A stretch of 64,000 nucleotides of DNA from Candidatus Bathyarchaeota archaeon B24. GTDB lineage: Archaea; Thermoproteota; CALKCG01; B24. The notes beneath the pieces were generated by a model, which did not search any database, was not told where the DNA came from, and worked only from the letters and a program-made list of their open reading frames with translations. A program made the translations under genes and the position numbers. Numbering within the stretch: the stretch's first letter is position 1; each line of letters starts with the position of its first letter. The stretch spans positions 35,282 through 99,281 of the forward strand of contig LUCB01000007.1 of the NCBI GenBank assembly GCA_001593865.1. The letters are read 5' to 3'. Below are positions 18,184-28,586 of this stretch, piece by piece.

Positions 18184-19821
18184 TTAACTGGAGGCTTCCC
18201 TAAGCCTCTTCAAAACCCAGCTTTTATCCAGCATCGCCAGATAGGGAGCTATCCTAGGGCCGCTTTCTTCGCCGAAGAGGACTAGGTAAAGCGCTCTGAA
18301 GAGCCTACGCATCTCTCGTCTAGACAGGGTCGACGTGAACCCGACCATAGCCTTCTTGATAGAGTCTTCATCCCAATCCGTGCCCTCGAATATCTCAAGC
18401 ATCTTCCTCAGCATGGCTTTATCGTCTTCGCCTAGCTTAGCCTCGACCTCCTGGGTAAGCTCCTCTAGAAGAGATACCTTAAACCTCTCAGGTGCATAGC
18501 TCCTGACCCAGTTTAAAGCCAGTCTGAGCCTAGACTCTATCCTAGAGGCGGACACGGGGTCGGGGTCTCTCTCAAGCATCCCCGTGGATTTAAGCCTTTT
18601 AACGGCGTTCTCCAAGAGGTCGTCTTCCGGAAGCGTCTGGACGAGGATCACAGCGTGTAGATAGCTTAGCTGAAACGGCATCTCTTCTGGAAGGGGTTTA
18701 AGCTGAGCCAGCTCGAAGCTTCTACGGATGTTTTCAAGCTCCCAACTAGGCCTATCGGGTTTCTCCATACCGTAATATATACGCTCGGCCATGTCGTACA
18801 TGTCGACGTAGCGGTAGACGCGGTCTAACCCGAGGGTCAGCCTCTTCATAGGCTCGTTGACGAGATAGTAGTATCTGAGAACCTCGGGCTCGGCGACCCT
18901 AACCCAATCCTCAGGAGTAAACCCTATAAAATCGCTGCTACCCATGTCGCCTAGGTCTTTACCGCCGACCACGTATCCGACCCATTCGTAAGCGACCCCT
19001 ATGGGAGGCTTAAACCCTAGGACATTCTGAGCCAGATCCCTGCAACTATCCCTTGAGCCACCGGGTGTAGCGTGGTCCTTACCGTACGGCTCGAACATGA
19101 CACCTAAGGCTTTCCATATGGCGGCCCACTCAATCCTCCAGTTGAGCTTCCCGTCTTCTAGGCTACACCACCCCTCGTAGCCGCAGTTCAGGCATACATA
19201 CCGGACCTTGTAGGATTCCAAGTCTACTTCGAGCGACTTGGCCGAGTCGATCCTGCGGCAGTTTTCGCATAGGGGCTCGTAGGGAATCCATCCCTCGGGG
19301 TAGGGCTTTCTACGCCTATACTTGTTGATAACACGTCTAACGGCCTCGCTTTTCTCCAGAACCTCGCGTACGACCCTCTTCATAGCGTCCATCTTGTAGA
19401 GGCTGGTCGTCGTATGCACTTCTACGGATTTAGCGAACTCGTCGAGGTAGTCTCCGAAGCTTCTCCAATAGTGTTCGACCCAGTTCTTATGACAGCCTTC
19501 GGGGTCCGGAACCTCTATCAGCCTCCAGCCCCTATACTTCTCAGCCTCCTCAGGGCTCTTAAACGCCTTAAGCTGAGCCTCCTTACCCTTCCAGTTATCC
19601 TGCGTATATAAGACCAGGAGATGACGGACCCGTCTACCACGGTCTTCGAGGACCTTTCTAACGGCGTCTACGAGCGTTATCTCACCCCTTAAACGGCCGA
19701 CGTGTTGAAGCCCAGAAACAGATAAGCCACCGCTGCAGACAACTTCACCCTTGGAGCCCCAATACTCCTCTATACTATCGGCGGCCTTCTCGACCCAGTG
19801 TTTAAACGCCTCCGGGTTCAA
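18184..19821 (-). CDS. lysS: Lysyl-tRNA synthetase, class I
   Basis: CSGGLSVSGLQHVGRLRGE, GKDHATPGGSRD, GDMGSSD. Confidence 0.95.
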   Translation of the reverse strand: MNPEAFKHWVEKAADSIEEYWGSKGEVVCSGGLSVSGLQHVGRLRGEITLVDAVRKVLEDRGRRVRHLLVLYTQDNWKGKEAQLKAFKSPEEAEKYRGWRLIEVPDPEGCHKNWVEHYWRSFGDYLDEFAKSVEVHTTTSLYKMDAMKRVVREVLEKSEAVRRVINKYRRRKPYPEGWIPYEPLCENCRRIDSAKSLEVDLESYKVRYVCLNCGYEGWCSLEDGKLNWRIEWAAIWKALGVMFEPYGKDHATPGGSRDSCRDLAQNVLGFKPPIGVAYEWVGYVVGGKDLGDMGSSDFIGFTPEDWVRVAEPEVLRYYYLVNEPMKRLTLGLDRVYRYVDMYDMAERIYYGMEKPDRPSWELENIRRSFELAQLKPLPEEMPFQLSYLHAVILVQTLPEDDLLENAVKRLKSTGMLERDPDPVSASRIESRLRLALNWVRSYAPERFKVSLLEELTQEVEAKLGEDDKAMLRKMLEIFEGTDWDEDSIKKAMVGFTSTLSRREMRRLFRALYLVLFGEESGPRIAPYLAMLDKSWVLKRLREASS

Positions 19822-20141
19822 CCGGTTTCACCACCGAGACTTATGGCCCCTATAAGCGTGACGGCGGATAGAGCCGATAGAGCATAGGCTAAAACGGTTA
19901 TTAGAAGGTTCCCAGGCACCGACGCCAGGAATAGGAAGACCACGATGTACAGTATCGAAGCAGCCGCGACCACCGGTTTGAACAATTTAGGATAGCGTGT
20001 AATCAAAGCCGAAGATGAAGCACCTAGGATACCTATCGCCAATACATGCGGCGTCGTGCTGGGATAAAGCCCCAAGCCCACGAGAAACAGCCCTAGACAC
20101 AGCGATATCAAAGGTATTATCCTAGATATCCGCGACCCCAT
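19818..20141 (-). CDS. Small membrane protein
   Basis: Several hydrophobic segments; start overlaps lysS. Confidence 0.5.
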   Translation of the reverse strand: MGSRISRIIPLISLCLGLFLVGLGLYPSTTPHVLAIGILGASSSALITRYPKLFKPVVAAASILYIVVFLFLASVPGNLLITVLAYALSALSAVTLIGAISLGGETG

Positions 20142-20252
20142 AGCAGGGTTAAGCCTAGTTTAAAGGAGGTAAAAAGCTTATCGCATCGACATCCTAAGCT
20201 AAACGTTAAATCTTGAGACAGATAGAGATTCGGCTAAAGGAGGGATCTGGGT

Positions 20253-21047
20253 TTGAAGGTTATGTTAGATGAGATGACTTGGCGTGAGGCGGCTGAGAGG
20301 CTTAAGAAATGTGATGTAGCGTTCTTACCGGTCGGAACGGTCGAGGGGCATGGCCCGATCCCGCTTGGATGCGACTCTTACATCGCTACAGCGGTCGCGA
20401 AGCTTATGGCCGAGAAGACCGGGGGGATAGTCTTGCCGCCGCTTATGTACAGCTTCGCCGGTGCTACTTCGTCTTTCCCGGGGACTGTGACGGTGACGTT
20501 CGATTCTCAGATAGCGATCCTGAAAGACATAGTGAGGTCTCTGTGGAGACAGGGGTTTAGACGGATATTCATATTGAGCGTCCACGGTCCTAACCTCATG
20601 CCGATCGGGGTGGTCGTGAGAAGCCTTTTCGAGGAAGACCGTATACCGGTCGTCTACTTAAACCCCTGGAACACCGCCGTTAGGATCATCGGCGAGATGA
20701 ATATCGAGAAGGACAGTGCTTGGCTTGAGGCTACCCTAGCCTTCGGAGCTATGAAGCTCCTCGGAAAGGAGCATGCGATACCTGACGTTGAAAAGCTTAA
20801 AGACCGGTATGCCGAGGCTGAGGGGAAAGCCCTGCCAGAGGAGGTTAGGGCTGTTCAACGATACGGGATGGTGGGATACCACTATACGCATGAGCTTCAG
20901 CATCAACCTCCCAGAAGCGGGGTTGACCCAGACTTCGGCGTCGAGCTTCTGAACAGGGTCGCCGAAGCCCTACTTCCGGTCGTCGAAAACCTGAAGACAT
21001 ACCTCGAATATGTCAAAAGACCGTTCAGATATGTCGAGCCTGAATGA
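20253..21047 (+). CDS. Creatininase family protein
   Basis: FLPVGTVEGHGPIPLGCDSYIA, FILSVHGPN. Confidence 0.9.
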   Translation: MKVMLDEMTWREAAERLKKCDVAFLPVGTVEGHGPIPLGCDSYIATAVAKLMAEKTGGIVLPPLMYSFAGATSSFPGTVTVTFDSQIAILKDIVRSLWRQGFRRIFILSVHGPNLMPIGVVVRSLFEEDRIPVVYLNPWNTAVRIIGEMNIEKDSAWLEATLAFGAMKLLGKEHAIPDVEKLKDRYAEAEGKALPEEVRAVQRYGMVGYHYTHELQHQPPRSGVDPDFGVELLNRVAEALLPVVENLKTYLEYVKRPFRYVEPE

Positions 21048-21129
21048 AAGAGCCCGTTTACGGAGAAAGACCTCGGAAAATTTACTAAAGGGAGGAGTGC
21101 ATGCTTATTCAAAAATCTTTTAGAAGCTG

Positions 21130-22020
21130 GTGAGTGGTCGGTTGAGCTATACGGAGCTTTACACGGTTAAAGCCGCGAGTTTTCTAGGATTTGAAAGCGT
21201 CCAGGAGCCTGAATACGTCGTCTTAGGGGTGCCTTATGACGGAACCTCCACCTATAGACCGGGGTCGAGGTTTGCCCCCGACGCCATCAGAGAGGCTTCT
21301 ATGAACATCGAGACCTACAGCCTTAGGGCGCGTCTGGACGCTGAGGCTATCAAGGTCGAAGACCTCGGGAACCTCCACGTAGCCACCGATGTCCACGAGA
21401 CTCTCAGGAGGCTCAGCCTCGTCGTCGAGGAGCAGGCTTCAAGAGGACGTAGGCTTCTGATCCTCGGTGGGGAGCATACGGTCACCTTGGGAGCTATGGA
21501 CGGGTTCAAACACGGTTACCCGGCGGTTTTGTGCTTCGACGCTCACATGGATTTGAGAGACGAGTATATGGGTTCTAAGGTTAACCACGCCACGGTTTTC
21601 CGTAGACTCTGCGAGCGGCTGGGAGCCGACAAGATTATGATGGTCGGCGTCAGAGCGTTCACCGGAGAAGAACTTGACTATGCCCAAGAAGCGGGTTTAA
21701 GGTTCTTCACAAGCCTAGAAGTCTCTAGGGACATAGGATACGTAGTGGAGAAGGTTAAAAGCTGGGTCGATGGAGTTGATAGATTATACATAAGCATAGA
21801 CCTCGATGTCCTGGACCCGTCTCAAGCCCCGGCGGTCGGAAACCCGGAGCCTGAGGGATTGACCACGACACAGCTTTTAGATATGCTCTGGGAGGTCTGT
21901 GGGTCTAAGGTGGTGGCGGTCGATATAGTCGAAGCTGCGCCGGTATACGACCGGGGGGTAACAGCGATACAGGCGGCCAAGATAGCCGTAGAGGTCCTAT
22001 GCTATCTGGAGGCTAGATAG
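21130..22020 (+). CDS. speB: Agmatinase family ureohydrolase
   Basis: GGEHTVTLG, FDAHMDLRDEY, SIDLDVLDPSQAPAVGNPEPEG. Confidence 0.93.
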   Translation: MSGRLSYTELYTVKAASFLGFESVQEPEYVVLGVPYDGTSTYRPGSRFAPDAIREASMNIETYSLRARLDAEAIKVEDLGNLHVATDVHETLRRLSLVVEEQASRGRRLLILGGEHTVTLGAMDGFKHGYPAVLCFDAHMDLRDEYMGSKVNHATVFRRLCERLGADKIMMVGVRAFTGEELDYAQEAGLRFFTSLEVSRDIGYVVEKVKSWVDGVDRLYISIDLDVLDPSQAPAVGNPEPEGLTTTQLLDMLWEVCGSKVVAVDIVEAAPVYDRGVTAIQAAKIAVEVLCYLEAR

Positions 22021-22022
22021 CG

Positions 22023-22535
22023 TTACAAGACCACGACGGATGTGCTGTTAAAATTGATCCGTAGGTCTAGTAGGAGGAAGGGTACGGTCATATATCCTTC
22101 CACCCTGAGCTTTAACTCACCCTTCATCAAGGCCGACACGATCTTAGCCACGGCTTCGGCGTCGAGATTGCTAACGGTCAACCTTAACGTCGTATTCAAG
22201 CTGGTCTTCGACCCTGCTGGAACCGCGAAGTCGCTTACGGGTTCTAGATAGCCTAGTTCGATATCTTCCAGGTATAGCTTAGCCGTCAGATTCTTGACGT
22301 TGACGGGTAATAGACCCTTGTTCTCGACTTCGACCTCCACGGTGAATTTTAACACGTCAGATAACGGGGATAGCCTCCCTGAGTACCTTACAGAGCTCAG
22401 GTGAACGGTCAGAGAGCTGACAGAATGCCAGTAGCTAAGTATGAAGCATGAGAATAGGAGAAGTATTATCATCAGCGAAGCTAACCAAGGGGGAAATCCG
22501 CCGCTGTAGCTCGATAATTTCTTCGACCTACCCAT
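22023..22535 (-). CDS. Membrane-anchored LEA-type/hypothetical protein
   Basis: One N-terminal TM segment and a beta-rich VENKGLLPVNVKNLTAKLYLEDIELG segment. Confidence 0.5.
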   Translation of the reverse strand: MGRSKKLSSYSGGFPPWLASLMIILLLFSCFILSYWHSVSSLTVHLSSVRYSGRLSPLSDVLKFTVEVEVENKGLLPVNVKNLTAKLYLEDIELGYLEPVSDFAVPAGSKTSLNTTLRLTVSNLDAEAVAKIVSALMKGELKLRVEGYMTVPFLLLDLRINFNSTSVVVL

Positions 22536-22542
22536 GACCTAC

Positions 22543-22836
22543 TCATCCACCCTGAAGCAGCTTCTCCACGTCCCTTAGAAGCCCGGCCACCTTAAGTCCT
22601 TTCTCAGTAGCCGTTATAAAACGGCGGAACGGAAACTCCTTCTCCTGCTCCTCGACGACGAGGCCTTTAACCCTTAACCCTCTAACCGCAGTGTAGACGG
22701 CAGAGGGGCTTATCCCGGTGTGCCGCCTGATCCCCGTTATCGTCAGGGGTCCCTCCCTAGCTAGGGCCATCAGCACCAAGGCCTCAAACTTCGATAGGGG
22801 CATACAAAATCCAGATCCACGTTTAACATATAACAT
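22543..22836 (-). CDS. Winged-helix transcriptional regulator (PadR/MarR-like)
   Basis: LTITGIRRHTGISPSAVYTAVRGLRVKGLVVEE. Confidence 0.75.
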   Translation of the reverse strand: MLYVKRGSGFCMPLSKFEALVLMALAREGPLTITGIRRHTGISPSAVYTAVRGLRVKGLVVEEQEKEFPFRRFITATEKGLKVAGLLRDVEKLLQGG

Positions 22837-22905
22837 CTACATAAGCCATTCGGTAGTAGTGCGCTAAAGCCTTAAATCGAGTCTTAAGGCTCTATAGGTT
22901 TAGAT

Positions 22906-23985
22906 TTGGTGAAATCTATGACTCCGCGTGAGAGAGTTATAGCGGCTTTAGAGCATAAGGAAGACCGGCTTGACCGTGTTCCTATACACGATAGCCCGTG
23001 GGCTGCGACCGTGGACAGGTGGAGGAGAGAGGGGTTGCCAAGCGGGGTCTCGCCGGCAGACTACTTCGGCTATGAGATCGCTATCTTCAGCGCCGATACG
23101 TCGCCGCAGTTTCCAACGGAGGTACTCTACGAGGACGATGAGTATATAGTCGAGAAAACACCCTACGGGGGAGTGCGTAGAAACCATAAGGACTACTCGA
23201 CCACACCAGAGGTGATAAGCTGGCCCTGCAAATCTAGAGACGACTGGGAGAAGATCAAGGTTAGACTCAAGCCCAGCGAGAGGAGAGTGGACTGGGTTAC
23301 AGGATTGAACCAATATCATTGCGAGAGAAGCCGCGGCAGGTTTATAATGTACGGTGCAGCGGTCGGGTTTGATAAGATTCAGAACTACGTTAAGACCGAT
23401 GAGCTTCTGAAAGCTGTCTTGAGGGACCCGGAGTGGGTGGTGGACATGTATTGGACGGACGCTAGGCTCGTTATGGAGATGTGCGACGTGATGATACGCG
23501 GAGGGTTTAAGTTCGACGGAGCGTTTCTCTACTGCGACCTGGGATATAGGTGGGGTCTCTTCTTCTCGCCGAAGTATTTCGAGGAGCAGCTTCACCCGGT
23601 CTTCAAAGAGCTGTGCAGGTTCTTCAAGTCAAGAGGCATGTACGTCTTCCTCCACAGCTGCGGCAGGGTTAAAGACCTCATCCCATACTTCATAGAGGAG
23701 GGGATAGATGTCCTACAGCCTCTAGAGGTTAAGGCCGGGATGGACCTCGTCGAGCTTAAGGAGAAGTATGGCGATAAGATGACGTTCATGGGCGGCATAG
23801 ACGTCAGGCTTATGGCTCTGGACGACCCAAAACCCATAGAGGAGGAGATTAAGAGGAAGATACCGGTAGCCAAGCAGGGCGGCGGATACATATACCACTC
23901 AGACCATTCGGTCCCGAAGAACGTGAGCTTCCGAAACTATAAGCGGGTCATCGAGCTCGTGCATAAATATGGAAGATACCGGTAG
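22906..23985 (+). CDS. Uroporphyrinogen decarboxylase (URO-D)/MtaA-like methyltransferase family protein
   Basis: MTPRERVIAALEHKEDRLDRVPI; FLHSCGRVKDLIP; TFMGGIDVR. Confidence 0.88.
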   Translation: MVKSMTPRERVIAALEHKEDRLDRVPIHDSPWAATVDRWRREGLPSGVSPADYFGYEIAIFSADTSPQFPTEVLYEDDEYIVEKTPYGGVRRNHKDYSTTPEVISWPCKSRDDWEKIKVRLKPSERRVDWVTGLNQYHCERSRGRFIMYGAAVGFDKIQNYVKTDELLKAVLRDPEWVVDMYWTDARLVMEMCDVMIRGGFKFDGAFLYCDLGYRWGLFFSPKYFEEQLHPVFKELCRFFKSRGMYVFLHSCGRVKDLIPYFIEEGIDVLQPLEVKAGMDLVELKEKYGDKMTFMGGIDVRLMALDDPKPIEEEIKRKIPVAKQGGGYIYHSDHSVPKNVSFRNYKRVIELVHKYGRYR

Positions 23986-24037
23986 TCTCTCACGTCGCAA
24001 GCTTAATACACGTAAGGCTGGGTAAGATAAGCGTAGA

Positions 24038-24592
24038 ATGGCTCTGAAGGTCGCTGTGGGTAGTAGGAACCCTGTGAAGGTTAAGGGCGTAGAGAAGGCG
24101 TTTAAGGTATTCTACCCAGACGTACGCGTGGCAGCGGTTCCGGTAGAATCTGGAGTCCCCGCTCAACCCATAGGGTTTGACCAGATCCTCGAAGGTGCTA
24201 AAAACAGGGCGTCGAGGGCTTTACAGGCCTGTAGAGGCTTCGACCTAGGCGTCGGGGTCGAGGCAGGCATGTATACAGTGGGAGGTTTATGGTTCGACGT
24301 TCAAGTTACGGCTATATCTGACGGGGAAAACCATGTGACCTACGGGTTCTCACCCGCCTTCCAGCTTCCGGAAGGGTTTGCCCATAGACTCGTCGAGGGG
24401 GAGGCTGAGGAGCTTGAAGAGCTCGTCGACGAGTTCTATGGGACGGCCGGTATAGGTGAGAGAGGGGGCTTCGTTAGTCTATTGACCAAGGGCGTCGTCG
24501 TGAGAGAGGACTTGACGTTCTATTCGACCGTTATGGCTTTGATACCTAGGCTTAACAGGAGGCTCTATAGCAACTCTAATCTTCGACGATGA
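24038..24592 (+). CDS. Inosine/xanthosine triphosphatase (DUF84 family)
   Basis: VGSRNPVKVKGVEKAF; ESGVPAQPIGFDQILEGAKNRA; GVGVEAGM. Confidence 0.9.
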   Translation: MALKVAVGSRNPVKVKGVEKAFKVFYPDVRVAAVPVESGVPAQPIGFDQILEGAKNRASRALQACRGFDLGVGVEAGMYTVGGLWFDVQVTAISDGENHVTYGFSPAFQLPEGFAHRLVEGEAEELEELVDEFYGTAGIGERGGFVSLLTKGVVVREDLTFYSTVMALIPRLNRRLYSNSNLRR

Positions 24593-24610
24593 TATCAATA
24601 TAGTACCGAT

Positions 24611-25306
24611 ATGATCCTTACCCGTGAGAAGCTTGCGTCTATGATAGACTACGCCCTTGTGAAGCCGAGCTACACGATGGCGGATATAGAGGAGGCTACT
24701 CGGAAAGTCCGTGAAAACCGTATAGGCGTACTATGCGTTCTACCGGCGATGGTAAGCTATACGTCTGAGCTCCTTAGAGGTTCTGGGGCTAAGGTCTGCT
24801 CGGTCGTGAGCTTCCCCTTCGGGGCATCGTCTACGAGGTCTAAGGTCTTCGAGGCCGAGCAGGCCGTAGAGGAGGGGGCTTCCGAGGTCGACATGGTCAT
24901 GAACATACCGCTTTTTAAGTCGAGGCTATACGATAGGGTTAAATCTGATATTTCCGCTGTTGTGAAAGCCGCTAAACGTAGAGGGCTAGACCTCGGCCGG
25001 GACGTCATAGTCAAGGTTATAATCGAAACCGGATACTTGACGGCAGAGGAGATAGCGTTAGCCAGCCGGATGGTAGAGGAGGCTGGTGGAGATTACGTTA
25101 AGACATGCACAGGCTTCGGCCCTAGGGGTGCTACGGTCGAAGACGTCGAGATAATGAAGAGAGCCGTCAAGAAGGCTAAGATAAAAGCCGCAGGCGGGAT
25201 ATCGACGTTTGAAAAGGCTCTAGATTTCATAAGGGCCGGGGCCACGCGTATAGGGACATCTCATGCCTTGGAGATACTTAGAGGATGGAGGCCCGTGGAG
25301 GTTTAA
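24611..25306 (+). CDS. deoC: Deoxyribose-phosphate aldolase
   Basis: VVSFPFGASSTRSKVFEAEQAVEEGASEVDMVMN; YVKTCTGFG; KAAGGIST. Confidence 0.95.
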   Translation: MILTREKLASMIDYALVKPSYTMADIEEATRKVRENRIGVLCVLPAMVSYTSELLRGSGAKVCSVVSFPFGASSTRSKVFEAEQAVEEGASEVDMVMNIPLFKSRLYDRVKSDISAVVKAAKRRGLDLGRDVIVKVIIETGYLTAEEIALASRMVEEAGGDYVKTCTGFGPRGATVEDVEIMKRAVKKAKIKAAGGISTFEKALDFIRAGATRIGTSHALEILRGWRPVEV

Positions 25307-26520
25307 GCCTCCGATGTTTGCCTTCCTCTCAGGAGGAATATAGACATCAATACGAGAGCCGTCACAGATGTTAGGACGCTGTAGCAGACCACCGCACTTA
25401 GGTTTACGTACTCCCACAACGCACCGACCACGATGTTGGCTACGAGGAAGCTTAGCCCCACTACGAGGTAGTAGACCCCGTACGCAGTCGCCCTCAGACC
25501 GCTCGGCGCATAGTTAGGTACTAGAGCCCTCTGAACCGTTTCCGCTATGCCTACGTACACTCCGTAGACCGCCGCTATGAGGAAGCCGTAGAGGGGGTTC
25601 TGAACGGCTATTAGGAGTAGAAGCGTCGAGAGCAGGAAGACCCCGTAGCCGAGCATCAGAACCTTCTCCCGACCTATCCTATCCGATAACACTCCGGCTG
25701 GGGTCGCTATGGCCGTGTGAGTTACGTTCACGACGGCGTATATTATCGGGATCAACTGCTCGGGTATACCCAGCTCCTTAGCTCTTAGAAGTATGAAGGA
25801 GTAGTTGAACGCCCCGATTGAGAAGACGCCTACGACGAGTAGGAGGAATGGAAATCTCCCTTTGAGAACAGACTTCACGTCGCTCAGTATTCTAAAACCC
25901 CTCTTTAACCCGCCTGCACGCTCCTTGACGAACATTAGAAGGACGATCAGCGCCATAAGACCGGGTATGAAGGATACGACGAAAACATCCCGCATCGTTA
26001 AGCCTAGGAAGAGCATGAAGGCGGAGGCGAGGGCGGGTCCTAGGATGGCTCCGAGCTGGTCGAGGGTTCTGTGCACCCCGAACGCCATACCCATGCGTTT
26101 CCCGGAGACAGATTCGCTTATGAGAGCATCCCTGGGAGATGTTCTAACACCTTTACCGACCCTATCGGTTAGACGCACGATCAAGACATCCACCGGTGTT
26201 CGAGCGACTGAGAAGAGAGGTTTCGCAACGTTGGAGACGGCATAGCCTATGAAGACAAGGAGCTTCCTCCTCCTAAACCTATCGGAGAAGACCCCTGAGA
26301 TGATTCGCATTAGATAGTTTATGGCCTCTGCGAGACCCTCTATGATGCCTAAGACCGCTCTGGTGCCTCCGGGGAGATTAAGTATGAACGCCGGTAGGAT
26401 TCCGAAACACATCTCGCTCGATATATCTGTGAAGAAGCTTACAAACCCCAGTGCTATGACGTTTCTGAACCCTATAGGCTCGGGTTCAGGGTCTCCGGAA
26501 GCCTTCTCCTGAGGACGCAT
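25303..26520 (-). CDS. MFS transporter
   Basis: About 12 TM segments; RLTDRVGKGVRTSPRDALISES. Confidence 0.88.
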   Translation of the reverse strand: MRPQEKASGDPEPEPIGFRNVIALGFVSFFTDISSEMCFGILPAFILNLPGGTRAVLGIIEGLAEAINYLMRIISGVFSDRFRRRKLLVFIGYAVSNVAKPLFSVARTPVDVLIVRLTDRVGKGVRTSPRDALISESVSGKRMGMAFGVHRTLDQLGAILGPALASAFMLFLGLTMRDVFVVSFIPGLMALIVLLMFVKERAGGLKRGFRILSDVKSVLKGRFPFLLLVVGVFSIGAFNYSFILLRAKELGIPEQLIPIIYAVVNVTHTAIATPAGVLSDRIGREKVLMLGYGVFLLSTLLLLIAVQNPLYGFLIAAVYGVYVGIAETVQRALVPNYAPSGLRATAYGVYYLVVGLSFLVANIVVGALWEYVNLSAVVCYSVLTSVTALVLMSIFLLRGRQTSEA

Positions 26521-26547
26521 GCCGACCTAGAATAAACGATAACGATG

Positions 26548-28023
26548 CTATTTAAGGAAACCGATTCCTGAGCGTTCCAGGAGTCTCCACCTAGGACCCT
26601 CGGCCGTGTCCTGGAGCTCCACACCCACCTCCCTAAGCCTGCTCCGTATCATGTCTGATAGATCATAGCGCTTCTCCCTTCTGAGTATTTCACGAACCTC
26701 GACTATAAGCGAGATAAGCTTCTCCACAAGCTCGGTGGAAACCTCGGTTTTACGTGTTTCGAGTATGCCGAAAACCCTCCGAACCATGTCTAAGAACCCT
26801 ATCACCTCCTTCTTTACCTCCGCGTTTAGTGCATCTCGTCCCGAGGTAAGCCTGTTAAACTCCCTTATGTAGCCGAACAGCACGGCTAACGCGCCAGGTG
26901 TATCCAAGTCGTCGTCCATACGCTCCTCAAACTCCGCCCTAGCCCGCCTAGTGGCCTCGAGCAGTTTCCTCTCGACCTCGTCCAACGGCCTGTCGACGGG
27001 CTTCATAGACCTAACCCTCTCGACCACGTCGGATATTCTCCGGACGTTCTCCGCAGCCATCTTCACGGCGTTCTCGTTGAAGTCTATGTCGCTCCTGTAG
27101 TGTGCGGAGATGTAGAACATTCTCAAAACATCCTTACCCCACTTCTCGAGGGCGGATAACAGGTTCACAACGTTGCCTTTACTCTTACTCATCTTCTCGC
27201 CGTTTATGGTTAACAAGCCACAGTGAACCCAGTACCTCACGAAGGGCTTCTTACCCGTGTATGCCTCGGTCTGGGCTAGCGAGTTCTCATGATGCGGGAA
27301 GACGAGCTCCCTCGCACCGCCGTGTATATCGATCTGCTCCCCGAGGTATTTGACGCTCATCACAGAGCACTCTATATGCCATCCCGGGAAGCCGTAGCCC
27401 CAGGGGGACCTCCACCTTAACGGATAACCCTCCGGCGCCGCCTTCCAGAGGGCGAAGTCGGCCGGGTTACGTTTCCTAGGGTCAGGCTCGACCCGGTGCT
27501 TTATAAGCTCCTCCCTCTTAACCCCTGAAAGCTTACCGTAGTCTTCGAACTTAGAGACATCGAAGTATACGTTCCCGTCTACGACATACCCGTAGCCCTT
27601 CTCGACGAGCTTCTCGACCATCTCGATTATCTCCATTATATGCCCGCTGGCTCTCGGCTGGATGCTCGGCCTCTCGTTCCCGAGCTTATCCATCGCCTCC
27701 AGATATTCTAGCGTATACTTATCCGCTATCTCCATCGGGTGGAGACGCTCCCTCTTAGCTCCGACAATCATACGGTCCTCGCCTATGTCCTCGAGTATGT
27801 GGCCTACGTCTGTGATGTTGCGGACATACTTCACACGATACCCTCTGTACTTGAGCCATCTGACGAGTATGTCGTAGACGACGCTTGCCCTCCCATGACC
27901 TAGGTGGGGGCTATCGTAGACAGTCGGGCCGCATACATACATGCGTACGACCTTAGGCTCGATGCTCTCGAAGACCTCCTTACGCCTAGTCATCGTGTTG
28001 AAAAGCCTTATGGGCATGGTCAC
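26548..28023 (-). CDS. cysS: Cysteinyl-tRNA synthetase
   Basis: YVCGPTVYDSPHLGHGR; GWHIECSVMS; KMSKSKGN. Confidence 0.97.
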   Translation of the reverse strand: MTMPIRLFNTMTRRKEVFESIEPKVVRMYVCGPTVYDSPHLGHGRASVVYDILVRWLKYRGYRVKYVRNITDVGHILEDIGEDRMIVGAKRERLHPMEIADKYTLEYLEAMDKLGNERPSIQPRASGHIMEIIEMVEKLVEKGYGYVVDGNVYFDVSKFEDYGKLSGVKREELIKHRVEPDPRKRNPADFALWKAAPEGYPLRWRSPWGYGFPGWHIECSVMSVKYLGEQIDIHGGARELVFPHHENSLAQTEAYTGKKPFVRYWVHCGLLTINGEKMSKSKGNVVNLLSALEKWGKDVLRMFYISAHYRSDIDFNENAVKMAAENVRRISDVVERVRSMKPVDRPLDEVERKLLEATRRARAEFEERMDDDLDTPGALAVLFGYIREFNRLTSGRDALNAEVKKEVIGFLDMVRRVFGILETRKTEVSTELVEKLISLIVEVREILRREKRYDLSDMIRSRLREVGVELQDTAEGPRWRLLERSGIGFLK

Positions 28024-28125
28024 CGACTCTACACATGGAGCTCTCGCCTTAAAACGGTTTCTCAGTGTTAGGGAAACTTTAAATAGAATCCTTCTCGTCT
28101 TCTCCTAGAGGCTGGAGGGCTGAGG

Positions 28126-28572
28126 TTGAAGAGGAGGGCTCATGCTCACGGGAGGTCCCATTCGACTAGGCCGGCTACTAAAAGACCGCCGCCGTGGTGT
28201 AACTATAAGCCTGAAGAGGTGGAGGCGCTTATCGTCAAGCTGGGTAAAGACATGGTTCCACCCAGTATGATAGGTATAATCCTCAGAGACCAGTATGGTA
28301 TTCCGCTCGTTAAGCACATAACCGGTAAAACGGTCACGGAGATCCTCAGGGAGCACGGCTTGGCCCCTCAGATACCCGAGGACCTGATGAACCTTCTGAG
28401 GAAAGCCGCTAGGCTTAAGAGGCATCTTGAAACCCACAAGAGCGATACGGCCAATAAGCGTGCCCTCCAGTTGATAGAGGCTAAGATCTATAGGCTCTCC
28501 AGGTACTATAAGGAGAAGGGGCTTCTACCTAAGGATTGGAGATATAAGACCGCGGTCCTCTCAGCCAGGTAG
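28126..28572 (+). CDS. rps15: 30S ribosomal protein S15
   Basis: RAHAHGRSHSTRP; GLAPQIPEDLMNLLRKAARLKRHLETHKSDTANKRAL. Confidence 0.96.
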   Translation: MKRRAHAHGRSHSTRPATKRPPPWCNYKPEEVEALIVKLGKDMVPPSMIGIILRDQYGIPLVKHITGKTVTEILREHGLAPQIPEDLMNLLRKAARLKRHLETHKSDTANKRALQLIEAKIYRLSRYYKEKGLLPKDWRYKTAVLSAR

Positions 28573-28586
28573 GTCTGGTAGGGTAT